From Bacteroidota bacterium (GTDB lineage: Bacteria > Bacteroidota > Bacteroidia > UBA8524), in NCBI GenBank assembly GCA_008933805.1, contig WBUH01000021.1, positions 1 through 64,000 of the forward strand: a stretch of 64,000 nucleotides of DNA. The letters are read 5' to 3'. The notes below the pieces were generated by a model. That model did not search any database. It worked only from the letters and a program-made list of their open reading frames with translations, and had not been told where the DNA came from. The number at the start of each line of letters is the position of its first letter. The first letter of the stretch is position 1. Position numbers and translations under genes: made by a program. This document shows, piece by piece, positions 1-7,788 of the stretch.

Positions 1-382
1 TGGGGGGAGTGGTGCGTGTGGTGCTGATGAAACCAAAGAACTTAGTGCCGGACAGGGAGGTAACGGAGGTGATGGGGGACTGGGCGGCAATGGAGGTAAT
101 GGCGGCATGGTTATGATTTTTGGTGATGAAGAGGCTTTGAAACATTTGCATTGCGTACAAATTGACAATGGAGGGGGTGCAGGTGGAAACGGAGGCGATG
201 GAGGTCGCTCAGGAAGGGGAGGAAGTAATCTTAACAGCAGTTTTCTTGCCTTATTGTTTGGGACGAATAGAGGTTACAGAGGAAATAACGGACTTCAGGG
301 TAGCTACGGCAATAGCGGAAACCCTCCCGCTATTCATAAAATTGATACCCTGACTTTAAACAATATTATGGGTATTGAATAG
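1..382 (+). CDS. Glycine-rich protein, C-terminal part (partial at left edge)
   Basis: The reading frame is open from the first bases of the window, so only the C-terminal ~127 residues are seen. The visible part is dominated by GGxGGNGGDGG-type repeats in two blocks (about residues 1-37 and 57-75), separated by a hydrophobic stretch. It then ends in a short non-repetitive tail (IDTLTLNNIMGIE). Collagen-like or loop-rich glycine repeats of this kind are common in secreted or surface proteins of Bacteroidota, but nothing here shows a specific function. No sorting domain is visible at the C-terminus. The upstream part is needed to say more. Confidence 0.6.
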   Translation, partial: GGSGACGADETKELSAGQGGNGGDGGLGGNGGNGGMVMIFGDEEALKHLHCVQIDNGGGAGGNGGDGGRSGRGGSNLNSSFLALLFGTNRGYRGNNGLQGSYGNSGNPPAIHKIDTLTLNNIMGIE

Positions 383-401
383 AGCTTTCTTACTAAAATA
401 A

Positions 402-409
402 TAGCTTTG
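402..409 (+). promoter_or_regulatory. Candidate -7 promoter element TAgcTTTG
   Basis: TAGCTTTG matches the Bacteroidota housekeeping -7 consensus TAnnTTTG and lies 5 bases before the ATG of the MORN-repeat gene. No convincing TTG -33 box is visible at normal spacing, so this is a candidate only. It implies a very short leader. Confidence 0.4.
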
Positions 410-414
410 CAATA

Positions 415-735
415 ATGCAATACGTTATTCGTGCACTTGTGCTATTCTGTTTTGTTTTTTTAGCAGGCGAGCTTACTGCATCGCCTGTGCAAAGTGCCAA
501 TGACAGTGCGGTGGTTACTTACCACGAAAACGGACAGGTAAAGGAAAAAGGAAGCTACCGAAACGGCTTAAAGCATGGAAAATGGAAAGAATACGATGCA
601 GAGGGTGTGATACTTAAAATGACCAAGTATAAAAACGGCGAGTTTAAGTGGGAACGCTTGTATAAAAACGGAAAGCTAAGTCAGATAACTGATAAAAAAG
701 GCAGAGTACACAAAATGAAAGACTGCGGCTGTTAA
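415..735 (+). CDS. Secreted MORN-repeat protein
   Basis: This 106-residue protein has an N-terminal hydrophobic signal peptide (about residues 5-22, cleavage likely after TASP or nearby). It is followed by MORN-type repeats of the YwqK/antitoxin-like kind: YHENGQVKEKGSYRNGLKHGKWKEY and weaker copies after it (YDAEGVILKMTKYKNGEF, YKNGKLSQITDKKGR). Such tandem short beta-hairpin repeats are widespread in Bacteroidota exported proteins and give no substrate clue. The C-terminus ends in CGC. The gene is convergent with apaG and their stop codons overlap by 4 bases. Function is unknown; it could be periplasmic or surface attached. Confidence 0.7.
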   Translation: MQYVIRALVLFCFVFLAGELTASPVQSANDSAVVTYHENGQVKEKGSYRNGLKHGKWKEYDAEGVILKMTKYKNGEFKWERLYKNGKLSQITDKKGRVHKMKDCGC

Positions 736-1118
736 TTAAGCCTGTGCGGAAGCACCATCTTAAATTCGGGGATAGTTACAGTAAAAAGTTTGCCATCGGC
801 GTGGCGCACAAACTCATAAGTGCCGCTCATTTTACCCATATCGGTATGCAGGTTACATCCTGATGAATAAGCATAATTATCACCGCTGGCCAATGTAGGT
901 TGCAAGCCAACCACACCTTCACCCTCTACTTCACGGTATTCACCATTACTGTCATAAATATGCCAGTGGCGGCGAAGTAACTGAACGGTATAGTCGCTTT
1001 GATTCACAATTTGCACGTGATAGGCAAAAAAGTACTCTCCCCTTTCGGGGTTAGAGAAATCAGGCTGGTAATCTGTAACTACCGACACCCTTATCTCCTC
1101 TGTAACGGCTGTTGGCAT
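732..1118 (-). CDS. apaG: ApaG family protein (Co2+/Mg2+ efflux protein)
   Basis: With the ATG at 1118 this is a 128-residue protein, the usual size for ApaG. An upstream in-frame ATG at 1139 would add seven residues that do not resemble the family. Recognisable family blocks are YFFAYHVQIVNQ, VQLLRRHWHIYDSNGE, VEGEGVVGLQP and the SGTYEF segment near the C-terminus, together forming the single fibronectin-III-like beta-sandwich of ApaG. ApaG is linked to divalent metal tolerance in enterobacteria but its biochemical role is not settled. It is a cytosolic protein. The gene stands alone, convergent with the MORN gene. Confidence 0.9.
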   Translation of the reverse strand: MPTAVTEEIRVSVVTDYQPDFSNPERGEYFFAYHVQIVNQSDYTVQLLRRHWHIYDSNGEYREVEGEGVVGLQPTLASGDNYAYSSGCNLHTDMGKMSGTYEFVRHADGKLFTVTIPEFKMVLPHRLN

Positions 1119-1269
1119 AAAAGGCATAATAGGAAGCAAAAGTATATTTCACGGTTTCAAAAACCGCTTTACTTTTTACGAGCGGCAAGGATATTATGTG
1201 AATGGCGAAAAAACAAGGGGCAATGGCGGAAACAAAATAAATATAACGTTCACCCATATACTTAAACAT

Positions 1270-1293
1270 AAAAAAGGCCCCTCCCGGGGCCTT
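1270..1293 (-). terminator. Rho-independent terminator of the SDR gene
   Basis: AAGGCCCC (1274-1281) pairs with GGGGCCTT (1286-1293) around a 4-base loop. On the minus strand the stem is followed by a run of T (plus-strand A at 1270-1275). It lies about 30 bases downstream of the SDR stop codon at 1324. Confidence 0.85.
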
Positions 1294-1323
1294 AACAAAA
1301 CAACTATAATAAAACTATGAAAA

Positions 1324-2076
1324 CTACTGTGCTAAATAACCGCCGTCTACAGCATAATAAGATCCCGAAACAAACGATGCTTTGGGAGAGCTTAACCATA
1401 GAACAAGCTCTGCCACCTCTTCAGACCGGCCAAGCCTGCCTATAGGGTGTTTACCTACTAAAAAGTTCATCACATCTTCAGTAAGATTATTCTCAAGTAA
1501 TGGGGTAACTATAAAACCGGGGCCAACTGCGTTAACCCTTATGTTTTGTGATGAATACTCCAGAGCAGCATTTTTAGATAAACCAACCACTGCGTGTTTG
1601 GCAGCTACGTAGGCGCTGCTGCCTGCAAAACCTACTTGCCCTAATATTGAAGCGATGTTTACAATAGCACCCTCTCCTGCCTTTATCATAGCCGGGAGCT
1701 GGTAGCGCATACCGTAAAACACGCCGTTAAGATTTACATTTATTACTTTTTGCCACCCGTCAAGCGGATACTCGCCGGTGGGGGCTGATGGACCGCCAAT
1801 GCCCGCATTGTTGCAAGCTATATGAAGTGCCCCGAATGTTTTAATGGTGAAATTTACTAAGGCTTCGTTATCAGCTGCACTGCTTGTATCGGCCTTAAAA
1901 AAAGCTGCTTTGCCGCCTTTGTCTAGTATGGCAGTAACGGTTTCGTTACCTCCGGCTTCGTTAATATCTGATACCACAACAGAGGCACCTTCGGCTGCAT
2001 ACTTATATGCTACCTCACGCCCAATTCCGGAACCGGCTCCGGTAACTATAGCCACTTTGTTTTGTAAGAGCATCAC
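1324..2076 (-). CDS. Short-chain dehydrogenase/reductase (classical SDR)
   Basis: This 250-residue protein is the normal length for a classical SDR: an NAD(P)-dependent oxidoreductase acting on an alcohol/ketone substrate that cannot be told from sequence. The cofactor motif TGAGSGIG is at residues 12-19, the structural NNAG at 89-92, the catalytic Ser at about 143, and YVAAK (Tyr156, Lys160) completes the triad. The acidic residue after beta-2 (SDIN) suggests NAD rather than NADP preference, which is inference. MML at the start offers two adjacent ATGs. An AraC-type regulator lies 138 bases upstream on the same strand, a frequent regulator-target arrangement. A strong terminator follows. Confidence 0.93.
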   Translation of the reverse strand: MMLLQNKVAIVTGAGSGIGREVAYKYAAEGASVVVSDINEAGGNETVTAILDKGGKAAFFKADTSSAADNEALVNFTIKTFGALHIACNNAGIGGPSAPTGEYPLDGWQKVINVNLNGVFYGMRYQLPAMIKAGEGAIVNIASILGQVGFAGSSAYVAAKHAVVGLSKNAALEYSSQNIRVNAVGPGFIVTPLLENNLTEDVMNFLVGKHPIGRLGRSEEVAELVLWLSSPKASFVSGSYYAVDGGYLAQ

Positions 2077-2214
2077 TACACCGTTTTTTTTAGAACTCCT
2101 TGTGTGTTGTAGGCAATAAAAAATCCTACCTTATAGCAATACAAAGTTACAACATCAATCAAGGGGTGGTATTGTCCACATTACGGTAGTTATTGTCAAA
2201 ATTTCGGTTTTGTC

Positions 2215-3090
2215 TTACGCCTCTCTGTACTTAGAGGGTGAAACCGCCGTCTGCTTTTTGAAAAACTTGTTAAATGCCGCCGCATCAGAAAAATGGAGAC
2301 CGTAGGCCACTTGTGCAACTGTATTTTGTGTGCTTTTCAGCATCACTTTAGCCTCCAGTATCACAGCGTCATCAATCAGTTCGCTGGCATTTTTCCCTTC
2401 TACTTCTTTCAACAGTTCGCTAAGGTATTTCGGCGTAATGGATAAGGCATCCGCATAAAACTGCACACTGCGTTGCTCTTTAAAATGCTGCATCAATAAA
2501 TCATGGAAACGCCTTGCAAGCTCCTCTTTACGTGACAATGTTTTAGTAAGCACCGCATACTTTTGGCGGTATATGGCATTAATCTCGTACAGCAATGCCA
2601 TAAGTATATGGCGGCTTATTTCGCTGCGGTGCACATTCTCTGTTTGGGCTGCCCGCTGACGCAATAAACCAAAATATTCCATCAGCAAGTTGGCATCTGC
2701 CTCGTCAAACTGCACCACCGGAAAAGCACTGTCATCAAAAAAATCAAACGTTTCTAAAATACGGCTATCGGGTAGCGTACTAAAGAAACTGCGGTTAAAC
2801 ACTATCAGCACCCCTTTGTAATCCTTAATCTCCAACATGTGGGCAATTTGGTGGGGCTTAAACACCGCAAAACAGTTTTTGGTTAAGGTATATTCGTGAA
2901 GATTAATAGTGCTGGTATATTGCCCTTCGAGGCACAGGGCAATAGCATAAAACTCAAGTCTGCCGGGGGTTTCGCGTAAATAAGGATAGATATCATCGGT
3001 AACAAAAAACTCATCACCCGCCAAGGTGCCGTTATTTTCAGCAGCCACAAAATGGCTTATATCAACTTTCCTTATTTCATTACCGCTCAT
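2215..3090 (-). CDS. AraC family transcriptional regulator
   Basis: The 291-residue protein from the ATG at 3090 has an N-terminal cupin-like effector domain (residues ~10-150, with FKPHQIAHML). Its C-terminal double helix-turn-helix AraC/XylS domain is at residues ~190-291, with LSITPKYLSELLKEVEG for the first HTH and VAYGLHFSDAAAFNKFFKK plus SPSKYR for the second. An earlier in-frame ATG at 3135 would add 15 residues of poor family fit. It sits directly upstream of the SDR gene, which it may control. It is divergent from recF with about 100 bases between the starts. The effector is unknown. Confidence 0.88.
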   Translation of the reverse strand: MSGNEIRKVDISHFVAAENNGTLAGDEFFVTDDIYPYLRETPGRLEFYAIALCLEGQYTSTINLHEYTLTKNCFAVFKPHQIAHMLEIKDYKGVLIVFNRSFFSTLPDSRILETFDFFDDSAFPVVQFDEADANLLMEYFGLLRQRAAQTENVHRSEISRHILMALLYEINAIYRQKYAVLTKTLSRKEELARRFHDLLMQHFKEQRSVQFYADALSITPKYLSELLKEVEGKNASELIDDAVILEAKVMLKSTQNTVAQVAYGLHFSDAAAFNKFFKKQTAVSPSKYREA

Positions 3091-3180
3091 CTGCAATAAG
3101 TAAAAATAGTGATTTTGTTTGAGAATACGAAACACCGCAGCCTGTTATCAACAAATTGCTTTTTAACAATGTAAATGCCC

Positions 3181-3188
3181 GAACTTTG
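3181..3188 (+). promoter_or_regulatory. Candidate -7 element before recF (GAACTTTG)
   Basis: GAACTTTG, one base off TAnnTTTG, lies 6 bases before the recF ATG, with a TTG at 3156-3158 about 22 bases upstream. It matches the pattern of other genes in the window but is imperfect. Confidence 0.3.
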
Positions 3189-3194
3189 CACGTT

Positions 3195-4301
3195 ATGTTA
3201 CTGCGCCGCCTGCAACTGTTAAATTTTAAGAACCACGAAGAGTTGGTGCTTGATTTTGACCGTATTAATTGCATTACGGGGCCTAACGGCGCGGGCAAAA
3301 CCAATATTTTGGATGCCATTTATTACCTGTCGCTTTGTAAAAGTTATTTTAACAGCAGCGATAGCCAGAGCATCCGCCAGCAGGAAAGTTTCTTTTTGTG
3401 TGCCGGAAATTATGAGCTGGATGGCAAGCCGTTTAGTGTGCAATTAGGGCTAAAACGCAATACCCGAAAAAGCTTAAAGAAAGACGGAATTGAGTATGAA
3501 CGGCTGGCGCAACACGTGGGGACAGTTCCACTAATAATCATAACTCCGTTTGATATACAGTTGGTGTATGAAAGCAGCGAGGAACGGAGACGGTTTACGG
3601 ACACCCTGTTGGTGCAAACCGATGCTGCGTATTTGGATGCTTTGCAACAGTATAACCGTTTGCTTGACCAACGAAACCGCCAATTAAAACTATTTGCCGA
3701 GCGCAATACGTTTGATGCGCTATTGCTGGACACTTATAATAGGCAATTGGCTCCTTATGCAGAGTTGGTGTACAAAAAGCGGATAGCGTTTTTTGAGGAG
3801 TTTTTGCCCTTGTTTGCCCAAAAATATACGCTAATTAGCGGCGGAGCCGAGAAAGCGGGCATTGAGTACGAAAGCCCTATGCACGAGGGTAATTTTTTAG
3901 ATTTGATGGAAGGCAATCTGCGCCGCGATTTAGCGTTGGAGCGCACCACTGCCGGGCCGCACAAAGACGATTTGAAGTTTACGCTGGATGGTGAACCTGT
4001 GAAAAGGTATGCATCACAGGGGCAAACCAAATCGTTTGTAATTGCCCTGAAACTGGCGCAATACGATTATTTAAAAAACACTACGGGCAAACTGCCTTTG
4101 CTGTTGTTGGATGATATTTTTGAGAAACTTGATGCTACCCGCGCTGCACAATTGATGCAAATGGTAGCCGGCGAAGGGTTTGGACAATTGTTTATTACAG
4201 ATACCCACCCGCAAAGGGTGCGAGATGTTTTTGAGGCAATGGGCATCAGCCCGAATTATTTTGAATTATCTGCACCACAAACGGCGCAAGCAACCTATTA
4301 A
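3195..4301 (+). CDS. recF: DNA replication and repair protein RecF
   Basis: This 368-residue protein is close to the usual ~360-370 for RecF, an SMC-like ATPase that loads RecA at gaps with RecOR. Starting at ATG 3195 gives the canonical N-terminus LRRLQLLNFKNH. Walker A GPNGAGKT is at residues 29-36, the ABC-type signature region is seen as YASQGQTKSFVIALKL, and Walker B is LPLLLLDDIFEKLD near the C-terminus followed by a D-loop and FITDTHP. In-frame sequence upstream to 3156 is not RecF-like. The next gene, a DUF721 protein, starts 5 bases downstream, a recurrent Bacteroidota pairing. Confidence 0.97.
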   Translation: MLLRRLQLLNFKNHEELVLDFDRINCITGPNGAGKTNILDAIYYLSLCKSYFNSSDSQSIRQQESFFLCAGNYELDGKPFSVQLGLKRNTRKSLKKDGIEYERLAQHVGTVPLIIITPFDIQLVYESSEERRRFTDTLLVQTDAAYLDALQQYNRLLDQRNRQLKLFAERNTFDALLLDTYNRQLAPYAELVYKKRIAFFEEFLPLFAQKYTLISGGAEKAGIEYESPMHEGNFLDLMEGNLRRDLALERTTAGPHKDDLKFTLDGEPVKRYASQGQTKSFVIALKLAQYDYLKNTTGKLPLLLLDDIFEKLDATRAAQLMQMVAGEGFGQLFITDTHPQRVRDVFEAMGISPNYFELSAPQTAQATY

Positions 4302-4306
4302 CTATT

Positions 4307-4594
4307 ATGGGCACAAATGAAAAACCTTTGAAAGCTGTGATTGAAAGTATGCTTGAAGCTTACCAGCTTAAAGCAAAAATCAACGAGGTGCGTATAATAA
4401 ACGAGTGGGCAAATGCTGTAGGCCCCATGATTTCACAAAAAACTGAAAAGTTGTATGTGAGAAGGGGAAAGCTGTATGTTTACCTTAGCTCATCGGTTAT
4501 TAAAAACGAATTGGTATTTGCCCGTACCGAAATTATCAAACGGCTGAATGATGCGGTGGGCGAGCAAGTGATAGAGGAGCTTGTGGTAAAATAG
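4307..4594 (+). CDS. DUF721 / DciA-like protein
   Basis: This 95-residue protein matches the short DUF721 (DciA-like) family: an N-terminal helical part (IESMLEAYQLKAKINEVRIINEWANAVGP) followed by the KH-like beta-alpha part with KLYVRRGKLYVYLSSSVIKNEL and IIKRLNDAVGEQVIEELV. Longer DciA proteins are ancestral loaders of the replicative helicase DnaB. The short form retains only the DUF721 core, so helicase loading is an inference. It follows recF by 5 bases and is almost certainly co-transcribed with it. Confidence 0.88.
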   Translation: MGTNEKPLKAVIESMLEAYQLKAKINEVRIINEWANAVGPMISQKTEKLYVRRGKLYVYLSSSVIKNELVFARTEIIKRLNDAVGEQVIEELVVK

Positions 4595-4598
4595 CCCG

Positions 4599-4832
4599 CT
4601 ACTTATACTTCTGCTTCAGGTGGTTTACGTTTTTAATAGCTGTATCTAAATTTTGCAACGCTTGCAAAGCCTCGTTAGACATGTTACGGTTCATTGTTAA
4701 TTGCAGACCGCAACTGGCGCATTGTATGCCTGTGCGGTACAAAATATCCTCAATACTCATATTTATAAAAAAACCACACTCAGGGCAGGCCAGGCCGGGT
4801 TTGTGTTCTTGCGAAGGTTTGTTAGTATCCAT
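4599..4832 (-). CDS. Small zinc-ribbon protein of the DUF2589 module
   Basis: This 77-residue cytosolic protein has two knuckles, CPECG (residues ~16-20) and CASCG (~38-42), a typical four-cysteine zinc ribbon. They are followed by a helical, Asn/Gln/Lys-rich tail with no further motif. It is the last gene of a minus-strand module. Its ATG overlaps the stop codon of the preceding DUF2589-type gene (TAATG), which suggests translational coupling. I do not recognise the family. A structural or adaptor role for the module is the most that can be inferred. It converges with the DUF721 gene only 4 bases away. Confidence 0.75.
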   Translation of the reverse strand: MDTNKPSQEHKPGLACPECGFFINMSIEDILYRTGIQCASCGLQLTMNRNMSNEALQALQNLDTAIKNVNHLKQKYK

Positions 4833-5518
4833 TATTTTTTACAATTGTTTGGGTCGGGGGTTGGGTCGGGTTCAATCAACTTTGTTGTGCTATTGCTGCT
4901 ATCCGTCACAACATTCAATAAATTACTTATACCGGCAGGCACATCGGCCTGCCTCATATTAACGGTTAATCGCATATTGGCAATTAAGCTTGGCGCCAGT
5001 GTGTTTACGTTGGTTTCAGAAACCAACGGGGTGTAGGTAGCCTTTACAGTAGGAATAACCATTTTATTCTTTTTACCTGTTACGGCAGCACGCATCAAAT
5101 CACCATCCGTATCTGTCACAGCCGTTGAATCATAAACGCCGGTTATGCGGATATCAAAATTGTATTTGGCATCGCTCACCTGCAAAATGGGCATCGGTAT
5201 CAATGATAGCTTGGGAAGCGTTACAGACACCATCCTTTCGATGGTTGTTTCTTCGCCATCCACAATTGCCACTTGCTTGTACGAGTACCAAAAGGTAATC
5301 ATCTTTAGCTTTCCCAAATGCGAGTTAGCATCGTCACCGCCGCCTAAATCGGAAGTTTTGCTGGCCAGTTTTTCTTCAAATCCGTACTCCTCAATAAACT
5401 CAACAAATGCTTGGGCAGCATATATGTCTGCCTTAACGGTAGCAACCATCGGCGCAGCAATAAGGTATTGCAGGTCGGATATCTGATTGGTAATAACTTC
5501 GTTTGAGGCCATAGGCAT
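4832..5518 (-). CDS. DUF2589-type protein, second copy
   Basis: This 228-residue protein has no signal peptide. Its layout mirrors the larger paralogue at 6431-7375: an N-terminal helix with a hydrophobic start (QYLIAAPMVATVKADIYAAQ) and AFVEFIEEYGF, then a strand ITFWYSY, then the core strands VTLPKLSLIPMPILQV followed by YNFDIRI. Late in the protein comes RLTVNMRQADVPAGISNLLNVV, which parallels MNIHVGASQSAMPAGLASVL of the paralogue. This fits DUF2589, a family without known biochemical function. A charged, Pro/Asp-rich tail ends the protein. Start and stop are TAATG-coupled to both neighbours. Confidence 0.75.
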   Translation of the reverse strand: MPMASNEVITNQISDLQYLIAAPMVATVKADIYAAQAFVEFIEEYGFEEKLASKTSDLGGGDDANSHLGKLKMITFWYSYKQVAIVDGEETTIERMVSVTLPKLSLIPMPILQVSDAKYNFDIRITGVYDSTAVTDTDGDLMRAAVTGKKNKMVIPTVKATYTPLVSETNVNTLAPSLIANMRLTVNMRQADVPAGISNLLNVVTDSSNSTTKLIEPDPTPDPNNCKK

Positions 5519-6357
5519 TAAGAAGTAGAGGGTAATAATATGGTATACTCAGGATTATTAGGGTCGGTAGCCCATTTGTAATTCCTTATTTCCACCTTAA
5601 TTTTCAATGAACTTATAACATCAGAGCCTATATCCTCCAACTCACCTGCGCTTACAAACATCCGCATACCGGGCCTTTGGTGTTTCAGTCCGGCAACCTC
5701 AACAGGTACCGAAACTTTCACCAGTATGCTGTATATTGGGTTACGCAACAACCCGTCAAGTCTTTTCCGCGCACTCTTCTCCTGCCCGAAAATAAAATCA
5801 AGCTGCTCTTGGTTATAAATTTCCTGCTCAATCACATTCATTACCTTTTGCAGGGCTGTTTTGGCATCAAACGCCAAATTGTTCAACAACACCTTTTCAT
5901 TGTCAAGCAGGCATTTCAATATTTTTTGGGTAAGAAACTTGGTGAAATGTTCACTCATTAAGTTTCGCTGTATGGTGTTCAGCTTACCCGTTACCTCAGG
6001 TTCGGTGAGGTTGGCCGCCGCATTAAAAAACGACGAGAAAATTTCTTTGATACGGTCAACAATCGGCAGCACATAAGGCAAAAGTACTTTAGCATTGTAT
6101 TGCGGGGTTTTAGTCCCCGTTCCGTCTTCGCCATCATCCGTATAAGTGTTGTCAACCGCCATTTTAAGCGTTAATTCCAATTCGGATAAAAGCGCGTTTG
6201 GCACAGGAAACTCCTTCAGCAAGGTGTCGTCTTTATACTCAGGTGCCAGCACCTCTGCCGAGTATTTGTTCGAAGCATCTTGCGCCTGGGCAACATCAAC
6301 AAGCACTGCTTCTAATATTTGCTCAAGGGTTAGCGAAGGGGTTTGCTTTATTGCCAT
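5518..6357 (-). CDS. Unknown protein between the two DUF2589 genes
   Basis: This 279-residue protein is predicted cytosolic, with no signal peptide or membrane segment. The N-terminal third resembles its neighbours in one feature: a strand-forming FPVPNALLSELELTLKMAV comparable to their IPIPYISIDAMTIDF. The middle (residues ~90-190) is helical and rich in hydrophobic heptads (YVLPIVDRIKEIFSSFF, NVIEQEIYNQEQLDFIFGQ). The C-terminus returns to beta structure (SILVKVSVPVEVAGL). I do not recognise a named family. Its stop codon overlaps the start of the next DUF2589 gene. It starts 73 bases after the first gene of the module, beyond a terminator-like hairpin. Confidence 0.7.
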   Translation of the reverse strand: MAIKQTPSLTLEQILEAVLVDVAQAQDASNKYSAEVLAPEYKDDTLLKEFPVPNALLSELELTLKMAVDNTYTDDGEDGTGTKTPQYNAKVLLPYVLPIVDRIKEIFSSFFNAAANLTEPEVTGKLNTIQRNLMSEHFTKFLTQKILKCLLDNEKVLLNNLAFDAKTALQKVMNVIEQEIYNQEQLDFIFGQEKSARKRLDGLLRNPIYSILVKVSVPVEVAGLKHQRPGMRMFVSAGELEDIGSDVISSLKIKVEIRNYKWATDPNNPEYTILLPSTS

Positions 6358-6378
6358 TTGACTATTGGTATTATTTGA

Positions 6379-6408
6379 AAAGAGGGTGCCGCCTTACGGC
6401 AGCACCCT
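6379..6408 (-). terminator. GNRA-loop hairpin, possible partial terminator inside the DUF2589 module
   Basis: On the minus strand AGGGTGCTGCC (6408-6398) pairs with GGCGGCACCCT (6393-6383) through an 11-bp stem with one T-G pair and a GTAA tetraloop. It is followed by CTTTTC. The T tract is short, so it may terminate only partially and leave the first gene expressed in excess. It could also protect the upstream mRNA. Confidence 0.65.
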
Positions 6409-6430
6409 TATATAATTGGTAGTGGTTAGT

Positions 6431-7375
6431 TTATGCGGGCGATATTGTAACTGAGAAAGTAGAGTTTACAGTGTCTTTGCCGCCTGTTACAGGGTTGGGC
6501 ACATCAGTAGCAGTAAACGGTATTAATACAGTTACGCCATTTGCCAAATCAGTAGCAGCGGTGGTTACGCTTAATGTAAAGGCTGCAAAACCATTGGCGC
6601 TGGTTACTGCATTTGCAGGATTAACGGTAATTACACCACCCGTGCCAAATGAAGTTGTTGCCGTTACAGGAGCTACGGTAACGCCCGGTACTACTAAGCC
6701 CATGCTGTCTTTTAGTTGCAACGTTACATCGGCTGTGCTCGTGGTGTCGTTTTTAAGCAGTACTATAAACGGCGATGGTTCCATTACACCGTTGGTAGGA
6801 GCTTCGTTAATGCTTGAGTTGAGTATGTTTAGTACTGAGGCTAAACCCGCAGGCATGGCCGATTGGCTGGCACCCACGTGAATGTTCATGGTGTATTCAA
6901 CCGAATATTTTGATTCTTGCGTAGCCTTTGAATCTTTTTTACTTGAGTAGTTGGCTTTAAAATTAGCTTCTACTGAAAACGGCCCCCAGCCTACTCTGGC
7001 TTTAGCACTCGCTTCGCCGCTGGTTGCAGTACTTTCGGTATTTTCAACTACGCTCGAAGAAGACGCCGAAATATTGGCCGTAAAGTCAATAGTCATTGCA
7101 TCAATCGAAATGTAAGGAATGGGCACAATAGCCAGCAAGGGCACAATAAGGTTAACCATTTGGCCGCCCTTTTGGTACTGAAATACAACACTGATGGCCT
7201 TACGGTCGCCTTCGGGACCCGTTAAACCAACGTTGTTAATAAATTCCCAAGTAGTGATAGCTGCTTGTGATTGTGCCTGAATAGCAGCCTGCAAAGGGCC
7301 GCCGATGAGTGAGGAAAAAGGGATAGCCTGCAATGCATTGGTGGCTACCGTTGATGGGGTGGTGTCAATTGCCAT
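6431..7375 (-). CDS. DUF2589-type protein with C-terminal Ig-like extension
   Basis: This 314-residue protein is the first gene of the module. Residues ~15-190 carry the DUF2589 pattern: FSSLIGGPLQAAIQAQSQAA, then WEFINNVGL, ISVVFQYQ, the strand pair LIVPLLAIVPIPYISID and MTIDFTANI, a Ser/Thr/Ala-rich stretch, GPFSVEANFKANYSSKKDS, and MNIHVGASQSAMPAGL. Residues ~205-314 form an additional beta-rich domain with VTLQLKDSMGLVVPGVTV and ITVNPANAVTSANGFAAFTL, resembling a bacterial Ig-like (Big-type) fold. There is no signal peptide, so an Ig-like domain on an apparently cytosolic protein is odd. DUF2589 has no established function. Confidence 0.8.
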   Translation of the reverse strand: MAIDTTPSTVATNALQAIPFSSLIGGPLQAAIQAQSQAAITTWEFINNVGLTGPEGDRKAISVVFQYQKGGQMVNLIVPLLAIVPIPYISIDAMTIDFTANISASSSSVVENTESTATSGEASAKARVGWGPFSVEANFKANYSSKKDSKATQESKYSVEYTMNIHVGASQSAMPAGLASVLNILNSSINEAPTNGVMEPSPFIVLLKNDTTSTADVTLQLKDSMGLVVPGVTVAPVTATTSFGTGGVITVNPANAVTSANGFAAFTLSVTTAATDLANGVTVLIPFTATDVPNPVTGGKDTVNSTFSVTISPA

Positions 7376-7788
7376 AGTTGTAATGGGTTTAATTTTTTAT
7401 GAAATTGATAATGTGTAATTGGGGTTTCTTTAACAATTACTTATATGCTTTACAAACAATACCCCCTGCTTTTCCTCTTTATTCGCTTCAGTAATGTGCA
7501 TTAATTTTTTCGGTATAATAAAAAAATAAATGCGCCAAGCAGAGCACAATGTGTGTGAAATAAAAACATAACAAGTGATAGTACAATACAAGTTTACCCA
7601 ATTTTTTCCCTCAAAAGCAAGCGTTAACAAAAAATAAACCCTAATAATAAATAATTGGGCATTAATACCTGTTTTTTATATTAGGTATATACACTCTTGT
7701 GTAAGATAGCCAAAATCTTATATGAGTTATTTAACCCACAATTAATAGATACATTGAGAGCAACACCGTATTTTTGAAGCCATTAATT
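7376..7788. other. AT-rich divergent intergenic region (413 bases)
   Basis: The region separates the minus-strand DUF2589 module from the plus-strand TonB receptor, so it should hold both promoters. It is AT-rich. A short inverted repeat, ATACCT (7675-7680) and AGGTAT (7683-7688), lies about 100 bases before the receptor start and could be an operator. No clear TTG/TAnnTTTG pair was found in either direction. A 66-codon open frame on the minus strand (7430-7630) has no protein-like features. Confidence 0.4.

Noticed and set aside
999-1265. Plus-strand 88-codon frame over the apaG start
   Set aside because: Antisense to apaG; translation has no family resemblance and no start context.
3080-3319. 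Minus-strand frame overlapping the start of recF
   Set aside because: It is a shadow of recF and the AraC gene 5' end, with no independent protein pattern.
7430-7630. 66-codon open frame on the minus strand between the DUF2589 module and the TonB receptor
   Set aside because: AT-rich, no start context, no domain-like pattern, and within a region that must hold promoters.
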